The notes under the pieces: model-generated
What the model was told of the DNA's origin: nothing
The model's input: only the letters and a program-made list of their open reading frames with translations
The model's database searches: none
Shown here: positions 43,887-52,864 of the stretch, piece by piece
Layout: each line of letters opens with the position of its first letter
Position numbering within the stretch: position 1 is the first letter of the stretch
Assembly: GCF_014648995.1 (NCBI RefSeq)
Contig: NZ_BMSE01000022.1
Span: 62,001 to 126,000 of the forward strand
DNA: 64,000 nucleotides
Direction of reading: 5' to 3'
Source of the DNA: Streptomyces massasporeus
GTDB taxonomy: Bacteria; Actinomycetota; Actinomycetes; Streptomycetales; Streptomycetaceae
Made by a program: the position numbers and the translations under genes

Positions 43887-43947
43887 CGCCGGCGATTCTT
43901 CGCACCCTCGCAGGCGATCATTCGCGCCACCGCCGGTGATCCTTCGC
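43887..43947. repeat. three 17-bp repeats at an exact 22-bp period
   Basis: CGCCGGCGATTCTTCGC (43887), CGCAGGCGATCATTCGC (43909) and CGCCGGTGATCCTTCGC (43931) start exactly 22 bases apart, on one face of the helix. They lie in the 250-base gap between the divergent ComB-like and DUF350 genes, 100 bases before the DUF350 start. Likely a cooperative regulator-binding array. The rest of the gap shows no gene. Confidence 0.7.
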
Positions 43948-44049
43948 GGTGAGCCGGGCGCCGTTCGGCGGACGGCGCGTGTGCGCTACATTTTGCCTCT
44001 CTTTGACCGCGATCACTCATGATCTCTACGCTTCGGAGTTGGCAACCCC

Positions 44050-44472
44050 ATGAGCGACATCGTCAACGGACTCGGGCGGGCCACTGCATACGGCGGTCTG
44101 GGGCTGGTTCTGTTGGTCCTCGGCATCGTCCTGGTCGACGTGCTGACGCCCGGAAAGCTCGGCCGTCAGATCTGGGAACAGCGCAATCGCAACGCCGCCA
44201 CGGTCCTCAGCTCCGCGCTGCTCGGTATCGGCGGCATCGTGTTCACGTCCATATGGACGACGTACGAGGACTTCGGCAAGGGACTGGTCTCGACCGCGGC
44301 GTTCGGGCTGCTGGGACTGGTGATGATGGCGGTGGCGTTCCTGGTGGTGGACCTGGTCACTCCCGGGCGTCTGGGGGCGACGCTGGTCGAGGAGGAGCCT
44401 CATCCTGCGGTCTGGGTGACGGCCTCCTGCAACCTCGCCGTGTCCGCCATCATCTCGGCGTCCATCGCCTGA
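44050..44472 (+). CDS. DUF350 family membrane protein
   Basis: A 140-residue, four-helix protein (MSDIVNGLGRATAYGGLGLV, with VLGIVLVDVLTPGKLGRQIW, then a second repeat FLVVDLVTPGRLGATL). The doubled VDxxTPGxL motif is characteristic of DUF350, a family of unknown role. ATG 44050 is clear. The 22-bp-period repeats upstream suggest specific control. Confidence 0.85.
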   Translation: MSDIVNGLGRATAYGGLGLVLLVLGIVLVDVLTPGKLGRQIWEQRNRNAATVLSSALLGIGGIVFTSIWTTYEDFGKGLVSTAAFGLLGLVMMAVAFLVVDLVTPGRLGATLVEEEPHPAVWVTASCNLAVSAIISASIA

Positions 44473-44615
44473 CCGGCCGACAGGTCCTGCGCGTCACCGG
44501 CTCGACCGCAGTGCTGTCGGCACCTTCGTAGGAAGTAACTCCCGCCGCGCAGTGAACGCACAGCCACCGTCACTCCTCTTGCAGGGCGGAGCCCCCCAAC
44601 TGAGAGGAACGTGCT

Positions 44616-46598
44616 GTGCGTTCACGTAGACGTATGCGGTCGCGTCTGTACCCGGCCGGGTCGGTGGTCCTGGCCATGGCTGCCGCAGGATCGGTGCTGG
44701 CCGGGCCGGCCGGCTCCGCCTTCGCCGCCGACGCGGGCGGACGCGCGGATCTGCGGGCGGATGTCAACCGCGACGGGCGGATCGATGTCGCCGGTGGCAG
44801 TGACACCACCGGCGAGGACGGCTGGTCCGTCGAGCGTGGGGCCGTGTATCTGCCCAACATCGATGACGACAGCAAGCGGTGTCCGGTGACCGGGCCCGGT
44901 GGCGCACCGCTGTCCGACGCCAAGTTGGCCGCTTGCAACGACGGCACGGACACGAAGGTCAACGGCACCGAGGACGCCGCCGACCTCGCCCGAATCCGTT
45001 CCGTGCCCCTGCCGGACCTCCCCGCGAACGCCACGGGCAGCCTGAAGATCGCCACGGGTGGCGCACACGCGCACCTCTTCCTCAAGCGCGCCGGGAAGTG
45101 GATCCTCGTGACGTCCGCGACCAGGTTGACGGCCGCCGAGCTGCGTTCGGGTGTGGAGTTCGGCGTCGAAGCCACCGATGTCGTCCGGGACAGCGCGAAA
45201 TGGGACGGCCGCGCCGTGGTCCGCCTGACGGTGACGTCCGGGCGGAAGTCCACCTCCGACGCGGTCACCCTGCGCGTCGCGCCGCTGCTGACTCAGCATC
45301 ACCTGCAGAACACACAGCAGGTGATGGTGTCCGAGGTCCAGGGCGATGGCCCGGACAGCCGCCTTCAGCGGGAGTTCGTCACGGCGCTCGGGAACGAGGT
45401 CGAGAAGGCGGGGATCACCACGCCGCTGATCACCTTCGAGAAGTACGCCGACCGCTGGGCCCAGGACTTCGTCGAGCCGGCCTACGTCAGCATGACCGGG
45501 CCGGGCGGCCGGCGGCATGTGATGCGCGTGATGCTGCGTTCCGCGCAGCCGGACCGGGACGCGGGCCGGGAACTGTTCGAGCGGGTACGCGGCCGGGACG
45601 TCGGCGTCGTGCAGGTGAACGACCCGGCGGAGCCCGACGACTGGTCGCTCAACTCCATGGGAAACCTGGAAACCATCCCGCCCTACGCGCACGGCGGTCG
45701 CTCCTTCCCGGCGGGGCGGATCATCATGGGCGAGCGCAAGGACAGCGGGGCGCGTCCGTCGAAGGTGATGCGGACCCTCCTCACGTCCCAGGGGATGCAG
45801 GACCCGCTGCTGCTGGACACCTCGTGGCTGAGCGTGGGACATGTCGACGAGTTCGTGCAGTTCCTGCCCGCCGACACCCCGCGCGGCTGGCGCATCGGGG
45901 TCGCCGACCCGCAGGCGGGGCTGCGGCTGCTGCGCGACGCCAAGCGCGACGGACACGGCAACACGAAGATGTTCTCCGTCCCGGGCCGCAGTGACACCCC
46001 GGCGCCCAAGGAGACCATCGACCAGGCGCTCGCCTCCCGTCACCTGGTGGCCGACAACGAGATGGCGGCCCGGCGCATCGCGGCCAACCTGGACATCCTC
46101 AAGCGGGAGACCGGGGTCACCGACGAGGAGATCGTGCGGGTGCCCGCGCTGTACACCCGGGGCTCGGAGGCTCTGAGCGCCGAAGGGCAGGAGATTCCCG
46201 TGCCCCGCCTGACGCGCATGGGCGCCGGCTCCGAGCTCGTGGACGGCCTCGGGGACCATGGCCAGCAGAAGTGGCTCGCTGAGAACCCTGCCCCGCGGGC
46301 CGCGGCTCCGGCGACGGTGACGACCGGTGCGTACGTTCCCGGTGCGGTCAACGGCCTGCTCCTGGGGCGCGACCGCTACCTCGCGCCACGCCAGTGGGGG
46401 CCCGTCGTCAACGGCAAGGACATCTTCACGGAGGCCGTCACCGCCGTCTACCAGCGGGTCGGCATGAAGGTGTCGTACATCGACGACTGGTACACCTACC
46501 ACCTCGGCATGGGTGAAGTGCACTGCGGCACCAACACCCTGCGCGACGCGAGTGCCGCGTGGTGGCAGAACCCGCTGGTGAACCGCAACGAGTCGTAG
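44616..46598 (+). CDS. secreted protein-arginine deiminase family enzyme
   Basis: A 660-residue protein from GTG 44616 (GAGAGGAAC upstream). A signal peptide (about residues 1-38, ending AFAAD) is followed by an EF-hand-like segment DVNRDGRIDVAGG and a middle immunoglobulin-like region. The C-terminal PAD domain contains the catalytic set: Asp284 (WAQDF), His409 and Asp411 (VGHVDEF) and Cys637 (GEVHCGTN). Vertebrate PADs need calcium to convert peptidyl-arginine to citrulline. This one should act outside the cell, possibly on wall, matrix or competitor proteins. Monocistronic. Confidence 0.9.
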   Translation: MRSRRRMRSRLYPAGSVVLAMAAAGSVLAGPAGSAFAADAGGRADLRADVNRDGRIDVAGGSDTTGEDGWSVERGAVYLPNIDDDSKRCPVTGPGGAPLSDAKLAACNDGTDTKVNGTEDAADLARIRSVPLPDLPANATGSLKIATGGAHAHLFLKRAGKWILVTSATRLTAAELRSGVEFGVEATDVVRDSAKWDGRAVVRLTVTSGRKSTSDAVTLRVAPLLTQHHLQNTQQVMVSEVQGDGPDSRLQREFVTALGNEVEKAGITTPLITFEKYADRWAQDFVEPAYVSMTGPGGRRHVMRVMLRSAQPDRDAGRELFERVRGRDVGVVQVNDPAEPDDWSLNSMGNLETIPPYAHGGRSFPAGRIIMGERKDSGARPSKVMRTLLTSQGMQDPLLLDTSWLSVGHVDEFVQFLPADTPRGWRIGVADPQAGLRLLRDAKRDGHGNTKMFSVPGRSDTPAPKETIDQALASRHLVADNEMAARRIAANLDILKRETGVTDEEIVRVPALYTRGSEALSAEGQEIPVPRLTRMGAGSELVDGLGDHGQQKWLAENPAPRAAAPATVTTGAYVPGAVNGLLLGRDRYLAPRQWGPVVNGKDIFTEAVTAVYQRVGMKVSYIDDWYTYHLGMGEVHCGTNTLRDASAAWWQNPLVNRNES

Positions 46599-46624
46599 AC
46601 AGCGCCTTCAGCCGGCGCGGCGGG

Positions 46625-47038
46625 CTACCTGCTGCGGGTGCGGGGGCCGTCGTACCGCTCGTCGGTGACGGGCTCGGCCCACCGGGTCTCCGGGGTGGCG
46701 TCGCCGGTGCCCTCCCAGAGGGCGATGTGTTCCATGAAACGGTCGGGGGCGGCACCGTGCCAGTGCTCCTCGTCGGGCGGGCAGCTGACGGTTTCACCGG
46801 GGTGGGCTTCGAGCGTGGTGCCGTCTCGGGTGCCGATCAGGGCGATGCCGGAGACCACGTGCAGGGTCTGGCCCACGGCGTGGGCGTGCCAGTGCGTGCG
46901 GGCGCCGGGCGAGAAGCGGACGAGGTTCGCCCGCACCCTGGAGGGTTCCTGACCGGCGACGATCCCGTCCCACCAGACGTCGCCGGTGAACCAGTCGGCC
47001 GGCGCCTTGCTGGTGGGTCGGGGCTCGATGAACTCCAT
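46625..47038 (-). CDS. cupin-domain protein
   Basis: A 137-residue cupin with metal-binding motifs THWHAHAVGQTL and, after the second strand, EEHWHGAAPDRF. This matches the small (R)-mandelonitrile-lyase/quercetinase-like cupins. It lies about 100 bases downstream of the alcohol dehydrogenase on the same strand, so they form an operon, probably controlled by the divergent XRE regulator. It is convergent with the deiminase gene, 26 bases apart. Substrate unknown. Confidence 0.85.
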   Translation of the reverse strand: MEFIEPRPTSKAPADWFTGDVWWDGIVAGQEPSRVRANLVRFSPGARTHWHAHAVGQTLHVVSGIALIGTRDGTTLEAHPGETVSCPPDEEHWHGAAPDRFMEHIALWEGTGDATPETRWAEPVTDERYDGPRTRSR

Positions 47039-47144
47039 GGTTCTTCCTGTCTGTCTTGTTCGTCGGTGGGCGTTGGCGTCCGGTTCGATCGCGCCGGGGA
47101 TGATCAGCTGGGTGGCGTGGATGTTCCGTTGGCCGTCCTGGCTG

Positions 47145-48161
47145 TCACGGCGTGAGGAGGGTCTTGATCGCGCGGCGCTCGTCCATGGCCCGGTAGCCCT
47201 CGCCGACCTGCTCCAGGGGCAGGGTGAGGTCGAAGACCTTGCCGGGGTCGATGTGGCCGGTCAGGACGCGTTCGATGAGGTCGGGCAGGTAGCGGCGTAC
47301 GGGGGCGGGGCCGCCGCGCAGGCCGACGTGGGAGAAGAACAGTTCCTGCCCGTCGACGGCGACGTCGTGGGGGACGCCGACGAAGCCGACGCTGCCGCCG
47401 GGCCGCGCGGAGTGCAGGGCCTGCGGCATGGCCTGGGCGGTGCCGACGCACTCCAGGACGCTGTCGGCACCGATGCCGCCGGTGAGGTCCTTGATCCGGG
47501 CGACACCTGCGTCGCCGCGCTCGGTGACGATGTCGGTGGCGCCGAATTCCAGGGCGAGCTTCTGCCGGGACTCGTGGCGGCTCATCGCGATGATCCGCTC
47601 CGCGCCCCTCTCCTTGGCCGCGATCACCGCGCACAGGCCGACCGCGCCGTCACCGACCACCACGGCGGTGGAGCCGGGCCCGACCTCGGCGGCGTCGGCG
47701 GCCCACCAGCCGGTACCCATGACATCGGAGACGGCCAGCAGACCGGGCCAGAACTCCTCCCCCGGTGTCCCGTCGGTGGCGACGAGAGTGCCCTGGGCGT
47801 TGGGGATGCGCACGTACTCGGCCTGGCAGGTGCCCATGAACTCGCGGTTCAGGCAGTTGGACTGGAATCCGTTACGGCAGTTCGCGCAGGTGTTGTCGGA
47901 GGTGGCGAACGATCCGACGACGAACTGGCCCGGCCGTACGGAGGTGACCTCGCTGCCGACCTCCTCCACGAAGCCGACGTACTCGTGGCCCATCGGGTGG
48001 GGCTCGTCGGTCGTGTCGAGGCCGCGGAAGGGCCACAGGTCGGAGCCGCACACGCAGGTGACGGCGGTACGGATGATCGCGTCGGTGGGCTTGAGGATCT
48101 TGGGGTCGTCGAGCGTCTCGAAGCGGACGTCACCGGGGGCGTGGATCACTGCTCCGCGCAT
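47145..48161 (-). CDS. zinc-dependent alcohol dehydrogenase family protein
   Basis: A 338-residue medium-chain dehydrogenase. Catalytic zinc ligands are in CVCGSD and GHEYVG; the Rossmann motif is VVVGDGAVGLCAVIAAKERG. The structural zinc lobe reads TCANCRNGFQSNC, with three Cys and a non-Cys in the first ligand position. It oxidises alcohols or reduces aldehydes with NAD(P). ATG 48161 has AAGGAA upstream. It is divergent from the XRE regulator, with a palindromic operator in the gap. Confidence 0.9.
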   Translation of the reverse strand: MRGAVIHAPGDVRFETLDDPKILKPTDAIIRTAVTCVCGSDLWPFRGLDTTDEPHPMGHEYVGFVEEVGSEVTSVRPGQFVVGSFATSDNTCANCRNGFQSNCLNREFMGTCQAEYVRIPNAQGTLVATDGTPGEEFWPGLLAVSDVMGTGWWAADAAEVGPGSTAVVVGDGAVGLCAVIAAKERGAERIIAMSRHESRQKLALEFGATDIVTERGDAGVARIKDLTGGIGADSVLECVGTAQAMPQALHSARPGGSVGFVGVPHDVAVDGQELFFSHVGLRGGPAPVRRYLPDLIERVLTGHIDPGKVFDLTLPLEQVGEGYRAMDERRAIKTLLTP

Positions 48162-48297
48162 GAGGTGGTTCCTTACGTGCTGAGGGGACGGGCGGTGCGA
48201 GTCGGCGTGCAGGGGGCTCGTGCGTTCCCCGGTTGCCGGGTGGCGCGCCTTCCAGGCAACCGCGCATCCACGCGCGGAGCGAGTCACTGTTGAGGGG

Positions 48298-48312
48298 TGT
48301 ACTGGCAGTACA
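48298..48312. promoter_or_regulatory. perfect 15-bp palindromic operator
   Basis: TGTACTGGCAGTACA is a perfect 7-1-7 palindrome in the divergent region between the ADH-cupin operon and the XRE regulator gene, 36 bases before the regulator start. It is the probable binding site of that regulator. Confidence 0.75.
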
Positions 48313-48347
48313 TGGCTCCGGCGGCGCTCGGGCCGTACGGTCGAGAC

Positions 48348-49256
48348 ATGGACAACCGTGATGAGGTCCGCGAGTTCCTGACCTCCCGGCGGGCCAAGAT
48401 CAGCCCGGAGCGGGCGGGGCTGCCCGCGGGGTCCCGGCGCCGCGTGCCGGGGCTGCGCCGCAGTGAGGTCGCGGCCCTGGCCGACATGAGCGTCGAGTAC
48501 TACGCCAAGCTCGAACGGGGCAACCTCGCCGGCGTCTCCCCGGCCGTCCTCGAAGCGGTCGCCCGCGTGCTGCAGCTGGACGACGCCGAACGCGCCCACC
48601 TGCTGAACCTGGCGCAGGTCGCCGACGGCTCCGACGCCCTCACCCGCCCCCGGCGCCGGCGTACCAAGGAGCAGTGCAAGCCCCACCGCAGTCTGCAGTG
48701 GACCCTGGACGCCATCACCGCCGGGCCCGCCTTCGTGCGCAACGGCCGCATGGACATCGTCGCGACCAATCAGCTCGCCCGCGCGTTCTACCGTGACATC
48801 CACGCCGCCCCGGGGAATCAGGCGAATCTCGCGCGGTTCCAGTTCCTCGACCCCGCGTCGCGGCGCTTCTACCCCGACTGGGACCTGTTCGCCGACATCG
48901 CCGTCGCCATCCTGCGCACCGAGGCCGGCCGCAATCCGTACGACAAGGATCTGCACGATCTCGTCGGTGAACTGTCCACCCGCAGCGAGGAGTTCCGCAC
49001 CCGCTGGGGCGCGCACAACGTCCGCCGCCACGGCAGGGGGACCAAGCGCTTCCGGCACGAGGTGGTCGGGGAGCTCACATTGGCCTTCGAGGGCCTGGAG
49101 CTGGCCGCCGACCCCGGCCTGACCCTGACCGTCTACGCCGCCGAGCCCGGCTCACCGTCCGAACACGCCTTGCAGTTGCTCGCGTCCTGGGCCGCCACCG
49201 ACGCCTATGCCGCTACGAACGAACGCCAGAGCCCTTCCTCGTCCTCATCGGCCTAG
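48348..49256 (+). CDS. XRE family regulator with MmyB-like domain
   Basis: A 302-residue regulator: N-terminal helix-turn-helix (RRSEVAALADMSVEYYAKLE, with the RRVPGLRRSEVA signature) and a C-terminal MmyB-like ligand domain (WTLDAITAGPAFVRNGRMDI, FLDPASRRFYPDWD). Members usually repress an adjacent, divergently transcribed oxidoreductase gene, which here would be the ADH-cupin operon. ATG 48348 is clear. Confidence 0.9.
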   Translation: MDNRDEVREFLTSRRAKISPERAGLPAGSRRRVPGLRRSEVAALADMSVEYYAKLERGNLAGVSPAVLEAVARVLQLDDAERAHLLNLAQVADGSDALTRPRRRRTKEQCKPHRSLQWTLDAITAGPAFVRNGRMDIVATNQLARAFYRDIHAAPGNQANLARFQFLDPASRRFYPDWDLFADIAVAILRTEAGRNPYDKDLHDLVGELSTRSEEFRTRWGAHNVRRHGRGTKRFRHEVVGELTLAFEGLELAADPGLTLTVYAAEPGSPSEHALQLLASWAATDAYAATNERQSPSSSSSA

Positions 49257-49450
49257 CCTGGGCACCGGAGCATCCTCTCCCCTCCGTGGAAAGACGATGC
49301 TCAAGGGGAACAACCTGCTGCGTCGGTCCGTACCATCGCTACACCGAGGCAACTCGCGGCACATACGGCGTCCTGTCGGGCCGCCGAGCCTGGCTCCCAG
49401 ACAGGCAACCATCCGCAGTACGCCTCCAACGCCGAGGAAAGGCAAGCAGC

Positions 49451-50179
49451 ATGTCCGAGACGACAACTCCCGCCACCGAACTGGCATCCCAGTACATCGC
49501 CCAGGTGACCGGCGACCTCGACGCGAACGTCAAGGAGCAGGAACGTGTCAGTGCGGAGATCGCGTCGCTGCAGGAGCAGCTTGCCGCTCTGCAGCGCGAC
49601 CACGGCGTGCTGGTGAGCATGCACCAGGCACTCGGCATCACCGCGCCGCCGACCGAGTCCGCCTCCGACTCCGCGAGTGCCGTGGTGCCCTCTCCGCGGC
49701 GGAAGAAGGACGGCGCCGCGACCGGCGGGCGGCAGAAGGCACGCAAGTCCACCGCCGCGCCGGCCAAGCGGGCAGCCAGGAAGTCCGCGGCCAAGACGAC
49801 GGGCAGCGCCAAGTCAGCGGGTACCACGACGGCGGCAGCCGCCGCCAAGTCAGCGGGTACCACCAAGGCGGCAGCTTCCACGAAGGCGGCAGCGGGCGCC
49901 ACCAAGTCCGGCGAGCCCACTCTCGTCGAGCTGATTCGCCGCCACCTCGCGGAGCAGAAGGAACCGCGCTCCGCTGCGGAGATCTCCACGGCGCTCGGGC
50001 AGGCCCACCCTCACCGTGACATCGCGGCCAAGGTCGTACGCGTGACGCTCGAGGGACTCGTGGCCAAGAGTCAGGCCGAGCGTTCGAAGCAGGGCAGGTC
50101 GGTCTTCTACACCGCGCCCGCCGCACAGGCGGCGGCCGCGCCGGAGGCCGGGGCACAAGCCGAGGACTCCGACAGCTGA
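49451..50179 (+). CDS. coiled-coil and winged-helix protein with Lys/Ala-rich linker
   Basis: A 242-residue protein: a coiled coil at about 20-62 (VKEQERVSAEIASLQEQLAA), then a Lys/Ala/Thr-rich, histone-H1-like linker at about 80-150 with a doubled AAKSAGTTxAA unit that is also a DNA direct repeat. A winged helix-like domain at about 155-215 follows (LVELIRRHLAEQKEPRSAAE). It probably binds DNA as a dimer. ATG 49451 has GAGGAAAGG upstream. Regulator or nucleoid protein; the target is unknown. Confidence 0.75.
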   Translation: MSETTTPATELASQYIAQVTGDLDANVKEQERVSAEIASLQEQLAALQRDHGVLVSMHQALGITAPPTESASDSASAVVPSPRRKKDGAATGGRQKARKSTAAPAKRAARKSAAKTTGSAKSAGTTTAAAAAKSAGTTKAAASTKAAAGATKSGEPTLVELIRRHLAEQKEPRSAAEISTALGQAHPHRDIAAKVVRVTLEGLVAKSQAERSKQGRSVFYTAPAAQAAAAPEAGAQAEDSDS

Positions 50180-50209
50180 CGACGCGGGGGCATGCCCGAA
50201 CCCCGCCGG

Positions 50210-51295
50210 CTACGACGTGCCGGGAAACCGGACCGTGGCGGCGAGACCGCCGGCGGGGCGGGCGAGGAGGTCGAGGGTCCCGTCATGGGCACGGACGATG
50301 CTGTGCACGATGGCCAGGCCGAGCCCCGCGCCGGCGTGCTCGTCGGTCCGTACGCGTTCCGTGCCGCGCTGAAAGGGTTCGGTGAGGGTCGGCACCAGTT
50401 CCGGTGACACCGCCGGACCGGTGTTCTCCACGCGCAACACGCTCTCGCCGTTCCGCGCCTCTGTGTGGACGGTCACGGTGCCGCCGACCGGGACGTTGTG
50501 GACGACGGCGTTCTGGACGAGGTTCGTCACCATCCGCAGCAGGAGCTCCCCGGAGCCACTGGTCGGGGCCGCCCCGCCGGTGACGTCGAGCGTGATCCGG
50601 CGCTGTTCGGCGAGGGGAAGCAGCGTTTCGGCGGCCTCTTCGGCGACGAGGGAGAGGTCGACGCTCCCGCGGACGAAGGTCCCGCCGTCGCTGCGGCTGA
50701 GCAGCAGGAGGGCCTCGGTGAGGTCGATCGCGCGCGCGTTGACGGCCTGCAGGCGTTCGAGGAGTTCGTCGCGGTCGCGTGTGGGGTCCTTGCGCGCGAC
50801 ATCGAGCAGCGTCTGCGAGATGGCCAGCGGAGTGCGCAGTTCGTGGGAGGCGTTGGCGGCGAACCGCCGCTGCTCGGCGACATGCGACTCGAGTTGTTCG
50901 AGCATGGTGTCGAAGGTGTCGGCGAGTTCACGGAACTCGTCCTGGCGGCCCTCCATATGGATCCGGTGGGACAGCGACCCGCTGCCGGCCGTCCGTGCCG
51001 CCTCGCTGATCCGGGAGAGCGGTGCGAGCATCCGGCCGGCGAGGACCCATCCGCCGACCAGGCCGAACACCAGCAGGAGGCCCATCGCCACGGCCGCGGC
51101 GCGACCGAAGATGCGCGAGAGGAGGAACCGATTGGGGGAGACGCCGAGCAGGCCCTGGGAGTTGTCGGGTACGTAGCGCAGCAGGAACAGCCACACCACG
51201 GCCAGCAGGACGGCGCCGGTGACGAGGACGAGTCCGGCATAGCTGAGGGTGAGTCTCAGGCGGGCGCTGAGTCCCGGGCGTCTATTCATGTTCAT
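50210..51295 (-). CDS. two-component sensor histidine kinase
   Basis: A 361-residue membrane kinase: two spans (about 15-40 and 64-88) around a short extracytoplasmic loop, a HAMP region, the phosphoacceptor His151 in NASHELRTPLA, and an ATPase domain with LVQNAVVHN and GAGLGLAIVHSIV. ATG 51295 overlaps the response regulator stop at 51282, so the pair is coupled. The small sensor loop suggests an envelope or membrane signal. It probably phosphorylates the adjacent regulator. Confidence 0.9.
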   Translation of the reverse strand: MNMNRRPGLSARLRLTLSYAGLVLVTGAVLLAVVWLFLLRYVPDNSQGLLGVSPNRFLLSRIFGRAAAVAMGLLLVFGLVGGWVLAGRMLAPLSRISEAARTAGSGSLSHRIHMEGRQDEFRELADTFDTMLEQLESHVAEQRRFAANASHELRTPLAISQTLLDVARKDPTRDRDELLERLQAVNARAIDLTEALLLLSRSDGGTFVRGSVDLSLVAEEAAETLLPLAEQRRITLDVTGGAAPTSGSGELLLRMVTNLVQNAVVHNVPVGGTVTVHTEARNGESVLRVENTGPAVSPELVPTLTEPFQRGTERVRTDEHAGAGLGLAIVHSIVRAHDGTLDLLARPAGGLAATVRFPGTS

Positions 51296-51962
51296 GGGCA
51301 CTGCCGGTGTCGATGCGGTAGCCGACGCCCGGCGCCGTGGCGATGATCCACGGTTCGCCGAGTCGTTTGCGCAACGCGGAGACGGTGATGCGGACGGCGT
51401 TGGTGAAGGGGTCGGCGTTCTCGTCCCAGGCCCGCTCCAGCAGCTCTTCGGAGCTGACGACACCGCCTTCGGCGGCGACGAGGACTTCGAGCACGGCGAA
51501 CTGCTTGCGGGTGAGCGCGACGTAGCGTCCGTCTCGGAAGACCTCCCGGCGGAAGGGATCGAGGCGCAGGCCGGCGATCTCGCGGACCGGGGGTCGGACG
51601 TACGCGCGCCTGCGGTCCAGCGCGCGCAGCCGCAGGACGAGCTCGCGCAGCTCGAACGGCTTGGTGAGGTAGTCGTCGGCGCCGAGCTCGAAGCCGGACG
51701 CCTTGTCGTCGATCCGGTCGGCGGCGGTGAGCATGAGGATCGGGAGGCCGCTGCCGGAGGCGACGATGCGCCGGGCGACCTCATCACCGGAGGGGCCGGG
51801 AATGTCGCGGTCGAGGACCGCGAGGTCGTAGGAGTTGACGCTGAGCATCTCCAGGGCGGCGTCGCCGTCGCCAGCGATGTCGGCGGCGATCGCCTCCAGC
51901 CGCAGCCCGTCCCGGACGGCTTCGGCCAGGTAGGGCTCGTCCTCCACGATCAGTACACGCAT
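51282..51962 (-). CDS. OmpR family response regulator
   Basis: A 226-residue regulator with a receiver domain (acidic pair near VEDEP, phosphoacceptor Asp51 in LAVLDRDIPG, conserved Lys in YLTKPF). Its C-terminal winged helix is of OmpR type (LTRKQFAVLEVLVAAEGGVV, NAVRITVSALRKRLG). It precedes the kinase in the operon. Confidence 0.9.
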   Translation of the reverse strand: MRVLIVEDEPYLAEAVRDGLRLEAIAADIAGDGDAALEMLSVNSYDLAVLDRDIPGPSGDEVARRIVASGSGLPILMLTAADRIDDKASGFELGADDYLTKPFELRELVLRLRALDRRRAYVRPPVREIAGLRLDPFRREVFRDGRYVALTRKQFAVLEVLVAAEGGVVSSEELLERAWDENADPFTNAVRITVSALRKRLGEPWIIATAPGVGYRIDTGSAHEHE

Positions 51963-52029
51963 GTCCGAAGCCTAAGCAGCGCCGCATACCGCCGACGTAT
52001 GCAAAGACGAGTCACGGCGGACACACGAC

Positions 52030-52734
52030 TCAGCGTGCCGGTACCGGCGCGGGGTGAGGCCGGCCCCCCGGTGCCTCCGTGGTGGTACGCCACCAGCGGC
52101 GCGACGCCAGCGCGGCCAGCACGGCGCCCGTGGCGTTCACCAGGACGTCGTCCACGGAGGACACCCGGTCCAGTCGCAGGACGTACTGCGCGGTTTCGAC
52201 CAGGACCGAGCAGCCCGCCCCGAGGGCCAGGACCCGCGGCACGGACGCCGACGCCGCGAATCGCATCGGGGCGAAGAAGCCGAGCGCAGCAAAGATCAGC
52301 AGGTTGCCGCCGATACCGATCGGGCCCATCGTGGCCAGGTCCCGCAGCGGTACCAGGCTCACCCGGGCGGGCACGGTGCCCGCCCCGCCGCCCGGTATCA
52401 GGGTCATCCACAGGAACGGCACCGTCCCGTAGACCAGGCCCACCTCGGCCAGCGAGATCCGCCATGCCGGCATGACACCGGCGGCACGTCGGCCGCGCGC
52501 CAGTGCCCAGGCCACGAGCGCGGCCAACGGCAGCGCGGCCAGGGTGAGGAGCACGACACCGTTGAACGTGTCGAAGCAGCCGTGCCACCGGCCCGCCATG
52601 CACGCCGGAGCGGACATCATGAGCGGCCGCCGCACGACGAACACGGCGCCCGCCAGGCCGAGGATCGCCAGGACGAGAAGCATGATGCCGCGCGTCCGGC
52701 GGGTCGGTGACGGCGGGGATGCGTTGTGGGTCAT
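52030..52734 (-). CDS. VanZ-like membrane protein
   Basis: A 234-residue protein with five or six hydrophobic segments and the VanZ-like core LIPGGGAGTVPARVSLVPLR, IGIGGNLLIFAALGFFAPM and SVLVETAQYVLRLDRVSSVDDVLVN (split here to show the order). VanZ proteins raise low-level teicoplanin resistance by an unclear mechanism. It lies 67 bases upstream of the response regulator on the same strand, so the two-component system and this gene likely form one unit sensing or answering cell-envelope stress. Confidence 0.8.
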   Translation of the reverse strand: MTHNASPPSPTRRTRGIMLLVLAILGLAGAVFVVRRPLMMSAPACMAGRWHGCFDTFNGVVLLTLAALPLAALVAWALARGRRAAGVMPAWRISLAEVGLVYGTVPFLWMTLIPGGGAGTVPARVSLVPLRDLATMGPIGIGGNLLIFAALGFFAPMRFAASASVPRVLALGAGCSVLVETAQYVLRLDRVSSVDDVLVNATGAVLAALASRRWWRTTTEAPGGRPHPAPVPAR

Positions 52735-52864
52735 GCCTCCATGGCATGCGGAGGGCCGTTGCGGTGGCGTATGCGGCTTTCGATACGCCGGCGATACCCC
52801 ACGACGAGGCAGAAGATGACCAACACGCTTCGATCGCGGCCGCACGGCGCTAGCGTGGGGTCCT

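Noticed and set aside
44622..46523. 633-codon open frame antisense to the arginine deiminase
   Set aside because: It is a by-product of high third-position GC; the plus-strand protein has a signal peptide and all catalytic residues.
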